Positions 17,822-26,708 of a DNA stretch of 64,000 nucleotides are shown piece after piece. The position numbers and the translations under genes are program-made. The stretch is from CAJQQK01 sp963696075 (GTDB taxonomy: Bacteria > Pseudomonadota > Alphaproteobacteria > Rhizobiales > Hyphomicrobiaceae): NCBI GenBank assembly GCA_963696075.1, contig CAVOJD010000008.1, positions 1-64,000 on the forward strand. The letters run 5' to 3'. The notes under the pieces were generated by a model, which did no database searches, was not told the origin of the DNA, and worked only from the letters and a program-made list of their open reading frames with translations. The stretch's first letter is position 1. Every line of letters starts with the position of its first letter.

Positions 17822-18817
17822 CTATTGCTTCGCCACCGGAGCCAGGTAGAAGTGGTCAAACAGCGTGCGGGCGATCTCGGCAATCGCCCGATCCCTGTCC
17901 GACACGGATGTCTTGCTGCTGTTCGTGAACACGGCGATGGCAAACCGCCGACCGTCGGGGAGAGTAATATAACCCACGTCGTTGGCAATTCCGCCTGCGG
18001 TTCCGGTCTTGTGCGCTACGGGCGTTCCCTTCGGTAGCAATCCCTTGAGCCGGCCAACGCCGGTGCGCGTGCGCGACATGACCCCCAGCAGGAACGCGCT
18101 GCTCTTGGCGCTCATCGCCGTGCCACCGTCGATGGCAAGCAGGAGTTTCAGCATCGCAAGGGGCGTTGCGTGGTCGCGGGGATCCGCCTCGAAGTCCGGA
18201 TTGGGGTCAACCTGGGCCATCACCAGCGCCGGGTTCTTGCTGATGGCCTCAGCCACAGCTTTTGGCGTGGCCGCCGGCAACTTATAGAAATCCTTGAGAA
18301 TCTCTTGGGTCGTCCGATCGACTCTGAAATCGGTGATCCCGAGCCTGCGCAGGTTCTCGGTCACCGCCGCTGCTCCGCCTGCCAGCCCCATGTTGACGTC
18401 GGTCGCCGTGTTGTCGCTTTCCGTGATCATCACCTCGATCAGGTTCGCCACCGAGAGCTGGATCCCGGGGTGGGGGAATGTCTCGGCAAGCGCAACGACG
18501 CCGGTGACGAACATGTCGAGCGGGACTTCGACAAGTTGGTCGAGCCTGAGTTCCCCCCTGTCCACGCGATCCAGCACGGTCGTGGCGATCGCAACCTTGT
18601 AGGTGCTGGCCATGGCGAACGACTCATTGCCATTGAGCGCGATGACTTCCTTGCCGCCGATTTCCTGCGCCGCGAACCCTATGCGCCCGGCAAGTCCTTT
18701 CGCGACATGCGCGATCTTGGCCGCAACGGGCTGTCCATCAGTTGCCTGGCCGTAAGCGGGGCTGAAGGTAGCCGCCGCGGAAACCGCGAGAGCCATGATA
18801 ACATGACGATATTTCAT
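17822..18817 (-). CDS. class A beta-lactamase-like serine hydrolase, copy 2
   Basis: This has the same 331-residue length as copy 1 at 14100-15095 and long identical stretches. It differs mainly in the signal peptide (MKYRHVIMALAVSAAA) and around residues 80-115. STYK (71-74), SDN (134-136) and KTGT (270-273) are conserved; again there is no clear ExxLN. AAGGAGAGAG precedes the ATG. Similarity to copy 1 continues about 45 bases past the stop, through a now imperfect terminator stem. Retention of both active sites suggests both copies are used. It follows the hdeD gene and precedes the amidohydrolase gene. Confidence 0.9.
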   Translation of the reverse strand: MKYRHVIMALAVSAAATFSPAYGQATDGQPVAAKIAHVAKGLAGRIGFAAQEIGGKEVIALNGNESFAMASTYKVAIATTVLDRVDRGELRLDQLVEVPLDMFVTGVVALAETFPHPGIQLSVANLIEVMITESDNTATDVNMGLAGGAAAVTENLRRLGITDFRVDRTTQEILKDFYKLPAATPKAVAEAISKNPALVMAQVDPNPDFEADPRDHATPLAMLKLLLAIDGGTAMSAKSSAFLLGVMSRTRTGVGRLKGLLPKGTPVAHKTGTAGGIANDVGYITLPDGRRFAIAVFTNSSKTSVSDRDRAIAEIARTLFDHFYLAPVAKQ

Positions 18818-18920
18818 ATTTGCTCTCTCCTTCTATGCGATGAGATTGGGAATGTCGCGATCAGTTGCCGCCATCCGCCGGAAAGGCAGGCGTGACATCG
18901 GGCATCCAATCCTCATTTCG

Positions 18921-19442
18921 TCATTGACTGGTTTCCTTGAAAAACACCCCCATCATAATCAGGCTCGCGCCTGAACTAAGCATCTGGATTCCGAGCAGGG
19001 TCCCGAGCAGAACCAGCGTCGCACCCGGCGATGACAAGAGAATTATTGCCAGGACGACAGACACTGCCCCCGCGAACAACAGGGGCCAAAAGAACCGTGT
19101 GTCTCTGACGCGGAAGGCGAACAGGATCTGGACGATGCCGCTTGCCGCGAGGAGGATCAGCAGCAGGGTAGATAGCGATATGATGCCGGCAAGCGGGTTG
19201 GCCATGAATGACCAGCCCAGAAAGGCTGTCAGAGCGCCAAGGCACCAGGTCAGTATCCTGTGGCCCAGGCCTTCAGTCCAGAACCCAAGGGCAATTTGCA
19301 AAGCGCCGCCAAGCAAGAGAAACATGCCCGTAACCGTAACAATAGCCGCGGACGCGATCACGGCATTGAACAGCACGACGACACCGAGAGCGACTATCAG
19401 CACCCCAAGCCAGAAATATTTCGTCGAAATTTTCATCGCCAT
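18921..19442 (-). CDS. hdeD: HdeD-family membrane protein
   Basis: The ATG at 19442 follows AAGGAAGAACC. The 173-residue product has six hydrophobic segments and the family look of HdeD, an inner-membrane protein linked to acid resistance in enterobacteria: GFWTEGLGHRILTWCLG, then LGALTAFLGWSFMANP. The frame also continues upstream to an ATG at 19499, which belongs to the copied start of a DUF3299 gene, so a 19-residue extension is possible. It lies inside the hydrolase block, 88 bases after the second aminoacylase gene. Confidence 0.8.
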   Translation of the reverse strand: MAMKISTKYFWLGVLIVALGVVVLFNAVIASAAIVTVTGMFLLLGGALQIALGFWTEGLGHRILTWCLGALTAFLGWSFMANPLAGIISLSTLLLILLAASGIVQILFAFRVRDTRFFWPLLFAGAVSVVLAIILLSSPGATLVLLGTLLGIQMLSSGASLIMMGVFFKETSQ

Positions 19443-19475
19443 AGCCGGTTCTTCCTTATCTGAGCATTTTATCGA

Positions 19476-19530
19476 GGAGACGGAGATCAAGAACCGCATG
19501 ATCCCGTCTCCTCATTTTAGTTTCTCACCA
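19476..19530 (-). pseudogene. leader and first codons of a lost DUF3299 gene
   Basis: After the stop of aminoacylase copy 2 come 31 bases that align without gaps to the 31 bases between aminoacylase copy 1 and its DUF3299 gene, including GGAGACGGGATC. Then comes ATGCGGTTCTTGATCTCCGT, matching ATGCGGTTTTTGAGCTCTGT at 8552. Similarity ends after about eight codons. The original two-gene unit was therefore copied and the DUF3299 gene replaced by hdeD, in frame with the old start codon. Confidence 0.75.
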
Positions 19531-21168
19531 TCAGTTTTCGACTTTCTGGGGAAAGGCACCCGTGAAGTCAGATGGCAGAGGCATACCGGTCGAGAATTCA
19601 GCATTCCACGCCTCTTCCGAGATCGGCACGAAGCGCGGCTTGGCTTCGGGTTCAAACCGGATCGGCTGACCGGCGAAAACCGGAAGCACTTTGTCGTCAC
19701 GCACAGTGACCTGACCGTTGACGATCACGGCTTTCATGCCCGTCGAAGGGATTGCGCCCTTTTCGTACGTTGAATTGTCCCTGAAGAGTTCGGGGTCAAA
19801 CACCACGATATCGGCAACCATGCCTTTCTGGATGCGGCCGCGTTCTTGCATGGATTTCAGGCCGGTAGCGCCCAGATGTTTGGCCACGTTGAAGCTGAGG
19901 ATCGACATCAGCTGCATCATCGGGATGTTGTTTTCCCGACCGAGCCTGATCGTAGCGCCGCGGGCGCCAGCCGTGCGGGGGTGGGTTGCGCCCAGTTTCT
20001 CGAACGGGTAATCCCACGGGGCGTCGTACGGCGTGGCAGCAGTCGCATCGCTGGCCATGGTCGCGCCCTTCAGCGTCAGCCACTTCGCCTGGTTTTCTAC
20101 TGGCTGCTTGAACAGAACGATTAGCTTGGACGGTTCGGATGCGACGGTGGCCTTGTAGGTCTCCAAGGTGTAGTACTTACCCGTGACCGGATCCAGCATG
20201 GTGTCTTCATAGCGTTTACCAAAGCCGTCGATCCAGCTCTTGGGCTCCAGGAACGAAGCGTTAATCGTGGTGGAACCCGCCGCGTAGGGATAGATTTCAC
20301 CCCAGATGTTGTGGCCCTGTTCCTGAAGCTTGGTAATCATCTCCTGTGCAAGCCGCCAGCCGTCGTTGTTGAAGTGCAGCACGATCGCCGGGGCGCCAAG
20401 CGACACGGCGTTGGCAACGAGTTCCTGCGCGCCGTTATTCTCTTGCGTGTCGTTGCCGAGCGTATAGCGGGTATGGGCGCCGGTCGGGCGGCCATACCGT
20501 GCCCCGACTTTCTGCACCTCGTACATCTCGCGTGATGAGACGCCCTCTCTCATGTAGCCGACGGTGCTGCCGACGCCGGGAGCGCCAGCCTGCAAGCCCT
20601 TGTCAATCTCCGCGAGAATTGCGTTGCCCTGTTCCAGAGTTGGGCGCGTCTGGCTCCAGCCCGTTTTCTTCCGGGTTGTTAAAGCGGAAATGGGGCCGTC
20701 TTTCATATAGTCGCCGTCTGCCCCGTCGATCACCATCGCGCGGGCAGATTCGTGGCTGACCGCGCAGCCATAGTTGGCGCCGGTCACGCCTTCGCGTGCC
20801 TTGTACCAGGCCGCCATATAGGATCCCGCACAGCCCATCTCGAAATCCATGGCGGTGGTCAACCCGTCGCGCAACCCGAGGGAATAGCCGACCGGCATTT
20901 GAAAGTGGAAGTGCGTGTCGATGAAGCCCGGCGCCACGATATGGCCCTTGGCATCAATGGACTGCTTGCCCGTGATGGGTTCTTTGGTGATGGCAACAAT
21001 GCGGCCATCTTTGATGCCGACGTTGGCGACACTGTCAAACAGCGTCTCAGGGTCCATGACCCGGCCGTTGTTGATAACAAGATCGTAGGTTTGCGCAAAG
21101 CTGCCCGACGCGGTCAGCGCACACAAAACGAGGCTCGTTGCCAATACGCGTGTCCATTTCATAATCAT
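19531..21168 (-). CDS. exported N-acyl-D-amino-acid deacylase-like amidohydrolase, copy 2
   Basis: The ATG at 21168 is preferred over the frame's earlier start because GAGGAGAAGGGGC precedes it; an ATG two codons on is equally possible. The 545-residue product is nearly the same as the protein at 6901-8520 except for the signal peptide (MKWTRVLATSLVLCALTA). It keeps DTHFH, MDFEMGC, GAHTRY, VLHFN and ASD. Metal sites and substrate class are as in copy 1. It is the second gene of the minus-strand block, 66 bases after aminoacylase copy 3. Confidence 0.85.
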   Translation of the reverse strand: MIMKWTRVLATSLVLCALTASGSFAQTYDLVINNGRVMDPETLFDSVANVGIKDGRIVAITKEPITGKQSIDAKGHIVAPGFIDTHFHFQMPVGYSLGLRDGLTTAMDFEMGCAGSYMAAWYKAREGVTGANYGCAVSHESARAMVIDGADGDYMKDGPISALTTRKKTGWSQTRPTLEQGNAILAEIDKGLQAGAPGVGSTVGYMREGVSSREMYEVQKVGARYGRPTGAHTRYTLGNDTQENNGAQELVANAVSLGAPAIVLHFNNDGWRLAQEMITKLQEQGHNIWGEIYPYAAGSTTINASFLEPKSWIDGFGKRYEDTMLDPVTGKYYTLETYKATVASEPSKLIVLFKQPVENQAKWLTLKGATMASDATAATPYDAPWDYPFEKLGATHPRTAGARGATIRLGRENNIPMMQLMSILSFNVAKHLGATGLKSMQERGRIQKGMVADIVVFDPELFRDNSTYEKGAIPSTGMKAVIVNGQVTVRDDKVLPVFAGQPIRFEPEAKPRFVPISEEAWNAEFSTGMPLPSDFTGAFPQKVEN

Positions 21169-21234
21169 GCCCCTTCTCCTCATGACTGAAAATACCAAGA
21201 AGTCCTTTTGGCAATTTCTTCCACCGAGTATGAC

Positions 21235-22860
21235 TCACTGGTTCGGGTCAAATTCCCTGGGTTCGATAGAAATTTGGTCCAGCCGGCCCTTTTCCTGCAC
21301 CGGAAAACGGATCGGTTTACCCGGAAAGACCTTTTGCACTTCGGAATCTTTCACGACCACGACACCGTTCACCAGCACGTAGGGAATGCCGGTAGAGGGC
21401 AACGCGCCCATGCCTGGCTCGTACGTGCTGTTATCAGTGACCGTGTCCGGGTTGAAGACGACGATGTCGGCATCGGCACCCACCTGCACCCGGCCCTTGG
21501 TCCTGAACTGGCTGATGCCGCCCAGCTCATCAAGGTACTTGGCGTGCAGGTAGCTCATCTTGGAAATGGCTTCCATCAAAGGCATGTTCTTGTCTTCACG
21601 CACCATGCGCAGCACCTTGGCGCGGGTACCTGCACTACGCGGGTGAACTGACTTGCCTTCATAAGGTGAATCCCATGGGTAGTATTGGCCCTTTGCGTCC
21701 TGGATCGCCATCCCGTCAGAAACAACAACAACTCCTGGCATAGCCATCCATTTAGCGATGTGCTCAGGGGAGTTGTTGAAAATCAAAATCGTTCTGCCCG
21801 GATCATTCTTGCGAACGTCCTCATACATCGCCTTATCCCAACGCGTGCCGTCAAGGTTGGAGACGTTCGAATAGGTTATATTCATCTGAGCCATGCTCAA
21901 CTCTGTGAGAATATCTGTCGAAGCAACGGTACCGCCCGCTGCATAGGGGTAAACCTCACCCCATACTTTGGCCCCTCGCTTTTCTCTTGCGTCGTTGACG
22001 AGCGGGATCGTGTACTCCCAGTCCATGTTGCTGTTCAGGTGTGAAGCCAGGAAAGCTGCATCCAAAACCATGGCATTGACCAGCATTTCCTGAACACCCA
22101 ATAGTCCCGCGGTGGGAGGTCTGACACCCGCAAAACGGACATGCGCATTCGAAACGCGACCGTATTTTGATGCCAACTCCTGGTATTTATACAATTCGTA
22201 CTGGCTCACGCCCGTGGTCATATAGCCGACTGGAATGCCCACGCCCAAGGCGCCTTGGCGAAGGCCTTCATCGACGATACTCATGATCTTGGTCATCTGC
22301 TCCTTGTTGGGCAGAGTGGCAGTCCAGCCTGGCTTGCGTCCTTCTTTCTTAGCCTTTGCGACGGCGCGACCCACCATAGGGAACAGGCCGCCCATGTCAT
22401 TGGCACCAGCCACGACTTCAGGACCGTCCAGCACCAATCCACGGGCAAGCGTTGCGAGCACGACCATGCCGTAGTTGGCCTGGGTTTTACCCTCGGCCTC
22501 TGCATACCATTTCGCGATATCGCCGGCGCCCGCTTCGAAATCCATCTGGGTGGTCAAGCCATCGCGCAAATTGACCTTGCGACTGAACGGATCTGTAGCG
22601 TGCTGGTGCGAATCGATAAAGCCCGGGGCAACGACGTGGCCTTTGGCCTCGATGGCTTCCTTGCCCTTGATTGCGTCCTCGGTGATGGCAACGATTTTGC
22701 CATCCTTTATCCCAACATTCCGCACGCCATCAAAGTTGGTCTCGGGGTCCATCACCCGGCCGTTCAGTATGACAACATCGAAGTCTTGGGCTTGGACAGA
22801 AACCGATATTCCTACAATCATGAAGACTGCAGACATCAAAGAAATCAGAAATTTTCGCAT
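21235..22860 (-). CDS. exported D-aminoacylase-like amidohydrolase, divergent paralogue
   Basis: The 541-residue product has a signal peptide (MRKFLISLMSAVFMIVGISV) and the same overall fold as its two neighbours, but is clearly more distant. Metal motifs are DSHQH (in place of DTHFH), MDFEAGAGD with the Glu retained but the following Cys lost, NAHVRF, SHLNS, and VSDG near residue 382. The different first motif and the loss of the Cys suggest another substrate preference. It is the first gene of the minus-strand hydrolase block and so probably carries the main promoter. Confidence 0.83.
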   Translation of the reverse strand: MRKFLISLMSAVFMIVGISVSVQAQDFDVVILNGRVMDPETNFDGVRNVGIKDGKIVAITEDAIKGKEAIEAKGHVVAPGFIDSHQHATDPFSRKVNLRDGLTTQMDFEAGAGDIAKWYAEAEGKTQANYGMVVLATLARGLVLDGPEVVAGANDMGGLFPMVGRAVAKAKKEGRKPGWTATLPNKEQMTKIMSIVDEGLRQGALGVGIPVGYMTTGVSQYELYKYQELASKYGRVSNAHVRFAGVRPPTAGLLGVQEMLVNAMVLDAAFLASHLNSNMDWEYTIPLVNDAREKRGAKVWGEVYPYAAGGTVASTDILTELSMAQMNITYSNVSNLDGTRWDKAMYEDVRKNDPGRTILIFNNSPEHIAKWMAMPGVVVVSDGMAIQDAKGQYYPWDSPYEGKSVHPRSAGTRAKVLRMVREDKNMPLMEAISKMSYLHAKYLDELGGISQFRTKGRVQVGADADIVVFNPDTVTDNSTYEPGMGALPSTGIPYVLVNGVVVVKDSEVQKVFPGKPIRFPVQEKGRLDQISIEPREFDPNQ

Positions 22861-23308
22861 ACCAATTCACCTGTTTCGTATTGCCGCCGAACCTAGCCTC
22901 TCAAGATATCAACCATGGCGCCACCCTGAACGACCAAACACGACAACGACGTGGATTATTAGTCGTTTGGAGCGGGCGCAGATGAGCGCAATCGGCGGTC
23001 AGCCGGGCCAGCGGCCCCATGAGGAGGCGCGCCGTCACCTATCAGTTTCCGCATCCTGCAATGGATGAACGGACGCGCTGGTCAACGAAAACATAGTCTT
23101 CACGCCCTCCCGATCAGCCTAAGTCCTCCTCACGATAGCCACTCGCCCAACGCAAGCCGGCAGTGTTTTTCAGAGAACGACTTGACCTGAGAAGGAAATG
23201 ATACCTGGTGCCGACACAGCGCACCCGGTCCCGACTTGCTTTGGGAACGTTGCCTGTCGGAAGATTATGGACGAGGATTAGATTATGAGGGCGACCAGTT
23301 AGTCGCTA
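22861..23308. other. intergenic, promoter region of the hydrolase block
   Basis: No coding sequence is recognised in these 448 bases. They should include the promoter and any operator for the minus-strand block starting at 22860. The regulator gene ends at 23309. Confidence 0.4.
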
Positions 23309-24328
23309 TCATTTCGAGTTTTGCAAAATCTCAAACTGTTTCCGATAGTCGCTTGGCAGCATTCCCGTCCACTTTCGAAATGCCCGGGAAAACGTTTCAG
23401 ATGTTGAATACCCTACTTCATGAGCGATTTCACGAAGCGGCATATTTAATTCACCTAGCAACTGAATTGCTCGCTTTTTTCTGATTTGGTCACGCAATTC
23501 AACAAACGTCAGATCTTGACGTGAAAGTGCTCTTTGAACCGTCCTGACTTGGACGCCAGCTAAAGCTGCCAGCGCAGATAGATCGAAGTCCGGGTTGTTC
23601 AAATTGGACTCAATCAAGCCTTAAATCATGAAAAGCGAACTTGAGCGGGTGTTACCTGTTTGACTTAAGGCCTTCAATTCTGAGTTGCCCCACTTGAGAC
23701 CTCCCACACAATTGAGCCAGTGGGTCGGAAATGACCAGGTAAACCTATTCATTTTATTCGCCACAAGGCAGTGGGGCGGGAGAAAGTTTGGCGGAACACT
23801 TTTCAACGACGGAACAGATACCTGAATATTATTTTTGTCGAACATCGATCCCGCAAATAACTTGATGATTTCTGTGTAGAAGACGCACTGAGCAGCATCT
23901 ACTTGAAACGTCGGAGAAGCAGGAGAAAACTGCCGTTGAACCAGATACGTTGCGAAAGTGCCCCGCACATCCAGACTGTGTTTCACATTTGAAACCTGCA
24001 ACTCTATTGCAACGATGCCGCGGATCAGGAATTCTCCGAGCGTTTTAGACTGGGCAGAGCTCATTAGCAGGTCTACGCCAGCAGTAGCAGCAGCAGCAGC
24101 AGCGGTCTCAGCTGCATAATATGGATTGCCCAATGTGTCCGCCATCATTTCTACAGCGGCGAATAAAGCGTCACATTCTAATGGCAAATCGGGATCAACA
24201 AGTGCTCGATGAGGAATGCCGCAGCGCTCCAGGATTGACTCGAGCTCATTGGATTGTTTTGCGAATGGCGCCGAGTACGACATCAGCAGGGAAGCTCTTG
24301 TAAATCTGTTTAAGCTGTTGGTCGGCAT
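23309..24328 (-). pseudogene. AraC-family regulator interrupted by an in-frame stop
   Basis: The first part, from an ATG at 24328 (GGAGG upstream), is an Arabinose_bd-type sensor domain of about 235 residues. It ends at a TAA at 23621-23623. In the same frame the text continues GLIESNLNNPDFDLSALAAL and runs through a full AraC DNA-binding domain with two helix-turn-helix units (TVQRALSRQDLTF and EIAHEVGYSTSETFSRAF). Removing the one TAA would give a normal regulator of about 340 residues. The stop separates sensor from DNA-binding domain, so regulation is probably lost unless read-through or independent translation from TTG 23617 occurs. It lies upstream of the hydrolase block and is its likely former regulator. 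Confidence 0.8.
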
Positions 24329-24466
24329 GCCCTTTGAGGCCTCCATCCGCAATACATCGTATGCTTATAGTGTTGCAGTCGCCAATGCATCAGCTCCGAT
24401 CGGGATGCCACTGACTGGCCTGTGCCCGGTTCGGTAGATGTCGCATCCCGGGTGATTGTACGGTCT

Positions 24467-25233
24467 CTATTTGAGAACTTCCCGGTTGTCGCGATGCCAG
24501 TCCTTGCGCGCGTCGATCGGCGCACACCCCTTGAGGACGGATTGGGGGAACTGGGCATTATAGCGGCGGGCGTAGCGGAGTAGGGTCTGCTCGAGGTCCT
24601 CTGCGCTGCGGAAGCGATGGCTTTGCAGGACGTCCTCGATCCGGCCGTTGAAGCGCTCCACCATTCCGTTCGTCTGCGGCCGCATTGGCGGGGCGAGGCG
24701 ATGCTCGATCCCGGGCTCAGCGCAGAGGTTATCGAACTCGTGCGCGCCGGTGGCGGGACGGCGGTGGAGGCCAAAGAGACGGCCGGTGAATTCCTTGTCG
24801 TTGTCGGTGAGCACGCGCGTGATCCTCATCGGCGCTGCACGATCGAGATCGCGCAGGAAGCGCCGAGCGTTCGCTGCTGTCTTCGCGCCGTAGATGCGCA
24901 CAAAACCCATCGTGTGGCGCGATCGATCGCGACGAAGAGGTACCGGCGCTGGTCCTCGTCGGCCATCTGCGGCAGGTATTTGACGTCGATGTGCTGGTAG
25001 CCGGGCGCGTCGGCTTTGATCGGCTTGTGCGCGGGCTTCGCTGCCTTCGGCTTCGTCACGCCGTGGCCCGGAAACGCCTGCCCCGGATCATCGTCGAACT
25101 GCTTGGTCCACTTGCGCAGAACGTTCCCGTGCACGTCTAGATCACGCGACGCCTGCGCAATCGATACCCCGCGATCACGAACGAGCCGCACCGCCTCCAA
25201 CTGGAACTCCCGCGAAAAACTCCGTCGTCCCAC
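24467..25233 (-). pseudogene. chimeric transposase: IS3 orfA-like start joined to IS481 core
   Basis: The start MGRRSFSREFQLEAVRLVRD with SIAQASRDLDVHGNVLRKW is the helix-turn-helix of IS3 OrfA. From about 25040 it continues in frame as the IS481 integrase core: PGYQHIDVKYLPQMADE, FVAIDRATRW, later VLTDNDKEF and PQTNGMVERFNGRIEDV. A missing base in the T run of TGGGTTTTGTGC near 24905 breaks the frame. The final ends of IS481 are gone. The in-frame join of two transposase families is unusual; it could be a natural hybrid later broken, or two elements fused by deletion. Confidence 0.8.
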
Positions 25234-25527
25234 ACGCCACCTCCGATCTCATCATGACACCTAAACTCTGCGTCTGTGAAACCGGGTGCAGGCCAGACCA
25301 TATGCGACAAATTGATTCCATCAAAGGTGTCCCGGGTATGCCTCGCGACCTGCCCGTGCCACTATTGTGCTTTACAGCACGACCATCGGCATCATGCTCG
25401 GCTGCCGGCGGTTGGTTTGGCGTACGAGAGGAAGCTTTTGCGGCCGGTCGCAATAGAAAGGTCGTTTCGAATGGACCAATTTCTTGCGGGATCAAACCAA
25501 GAATTGATCAGATCAAGGATAATACGC

Positions 25528-25950
25528 ATGTCAGTACCAAGGATCATCATGTCGGCTCTGCTGCTCGGTTGCTGTGCCACAGGGACTTTTGCTCAGGACC
25601 CATCGCCGGCGCCAGAGATCCCAGCGAACGAGACGCAGCAAGACAAGGCCGCTCGGACCCAGGATGCCGATTTTGACGAATCGATAATGGAGTTCGGCAA
25701 GCTGGCCGGTGCAGCCTACGCCTGTCTGGTAGATGACGCCGATCTCAAGCGCCATGAAGCGCGCGTGTTCGATGCGTACTCGAAGCTTATTCAGCTCTTT
25801 GGTACTGAGCGCGCATTCAAATTTTCCGCGTCATACGGTTATGGGACTGCGGAGCAAAATGATGAGAAACAGTGTGCCGAGGCCGTTGATAAGTTCAAGG
25901 ACAAGTACGCTGGGATTGCACGCAAATACGACCTTATTGATGGAGAGTAG
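25528..25950 (+). CDS. small exported hypothetical protein
   Basis: The ATG at 25528, eight bases after AAGGAT, starts a 140-residue protein with a signal peptide (MSVPRIIMSALLLGCCATG); the upstream extension of the frame has no protein character. The mature part is acidic at first (PAPEIPANETQQDK), then helical, with two cysteines (YACLVDDADLK and EKQCAEAVDKF) that could pair. No family recognised. It ends six bases before the next gene, so the two are probably co-transcribed. The 294 bases upstream show no gene. Confidence 0.65.
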   Translation: MSVPRIIMSALLLGCCATGTFAQDPSPAPEIPANETQQDKAARTQDADFDESIMEFGKLAGAAYACLVDDADLKRHEARVFDAYSKLIQLFGTERAFKFSASYGYGTAEQNDEKQCAEAVDKFKDKYAGIARKYDLIDGE

Positions 25951-25956
25951 TATCCG

Positions 25957-26361
25957 ATGAAACCCTTCAGCTACATCAAAGCAGTGGCAATTCTTCTCAT
26001 GATAATTGGGCTTGTGCCGAAGGCCGCCATGGCAGCGACGTTCACGCCAGCCGCCACCGTGGCAATATTCAATGGTGCCCAGCTCGGCGGCGAAACTCCA
26101 ATCATCAAGGTCCGCAGGGGGCGACCCAAAGTGCGGCCAGCAGCGCGGCGGCGGCCCGGCGGACATCGGCCAAACTACAACCGACCTCAAAATCGTCGGA
26201 AGTGGCGGGGCAGACGTTGGGGTGCCCGAATCGGGGGGATTATTGTCGGTACAGCCATTGGCGTTGCTATCGCAGGGCAAGCTCCCCCGCGTCCCGCTGA
26301 CGGGCTTTGCTGGACATGGAACAATCCCGCGCGCACCAGCGGCTATTGGTCCGACTGCTGA
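25957..26361 (+). CDS. small exported basic protein with glycine-zipper helix and CWTW tail
   Basis: The 134-residue product has a signal peptide (MKPFSYIKAVAILLMIIGLV), a very basic middle (KVRRGRPKVRPAARRRPGG), a glycine-zipper-like hydrophobic stretch (ARIGGIIVGTAIGVAIAG) and a C-terminal motif with two Cys and four Trp (LCWTWNNPARTSGYWSDC). This resembles the small YxWGxW-like envelope proteins common in Rhizobiales, whose function is unknown. A diverged copy of the tail follows at 26709-26774. A hairpin 12 bases after the stop probably ends the transcript. Confidence 0.6.
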   Translation: MKPFSYIKAVAILLMIIGLVPKAAMAATFTPAATVAIFNGAQLGGETPIIKVRRGRPKVRPAARRRPGGHRPNYNRPQNRRKWRGRRWGARIGGIIVGTAIGVAIAGQAPPRPADGLCWTWNNPARTSGYWSDC

Positions 26362-26372
26362 CGCCTACTGCA

Positions 26373-26401
26373 GAGCTGGAGGACAGTGGGTCCTCCAGTT
26401 C
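26373..26401 (+). terminator. terminator-like hairpin
   Basis: GAGCTGGAGGA (26373-26383) pairs with TCCTCCAGTTC (26391-26401) over 11 bases with one G-T wobble and a seven-base loop. A T/C-rich TCTCTA follows. It lies just after the small-protein gene pair. Confidence 0.55.
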
Positions 26402-26493
26402 TCTACGCGGAGCACAGATTTGGATCATGAAGAGATCTGAATAGCCCCTAGCTTCCTAGACGCCTTCTTCTCTAAATTTGAGGCAAGGAGGCC

Positions 26494-26708
26494 ATGATGG
26501 GCAAGGGCAACTTCAGCGACGGTTTCAAACGAGACGCGGTGGCTCAGATCACCGAGCAGGGCTATCCGGTTGCGGAGGTGTCACGGCGCCTCGGCGTTTC
26601 GCCGCAGTCGCTTTACGCTTGGAAGAAGATGCTCGCCAGACGCCGCTCTTCCACCGAGCCTGGCAGTTGAGCGGCAAGGTCTACGGCTACCGCAAGCTGC
26701 ATGACGAT
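26494..26708 (+). pseudogene. IS3-family transposase remnant (orfA plus piece of orfB)
   Basis: OrfA has an excellent ribosome site (AAGGAGGCC) and reads MMGKGNFSDGFKRDAVAQ and then EVSRRLGVSPQSLYAWKK before stopping at 26670. In another frame a short orfB piece follows, FHRAWQLSGKVYGYRKLHDD. The rest of orfB, including the catalytic core, is absent. The remnant ends directly in the CWTW tail fragment. The orfA peptide could still be made from its strong ribosome site. Confidence 0.8.
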
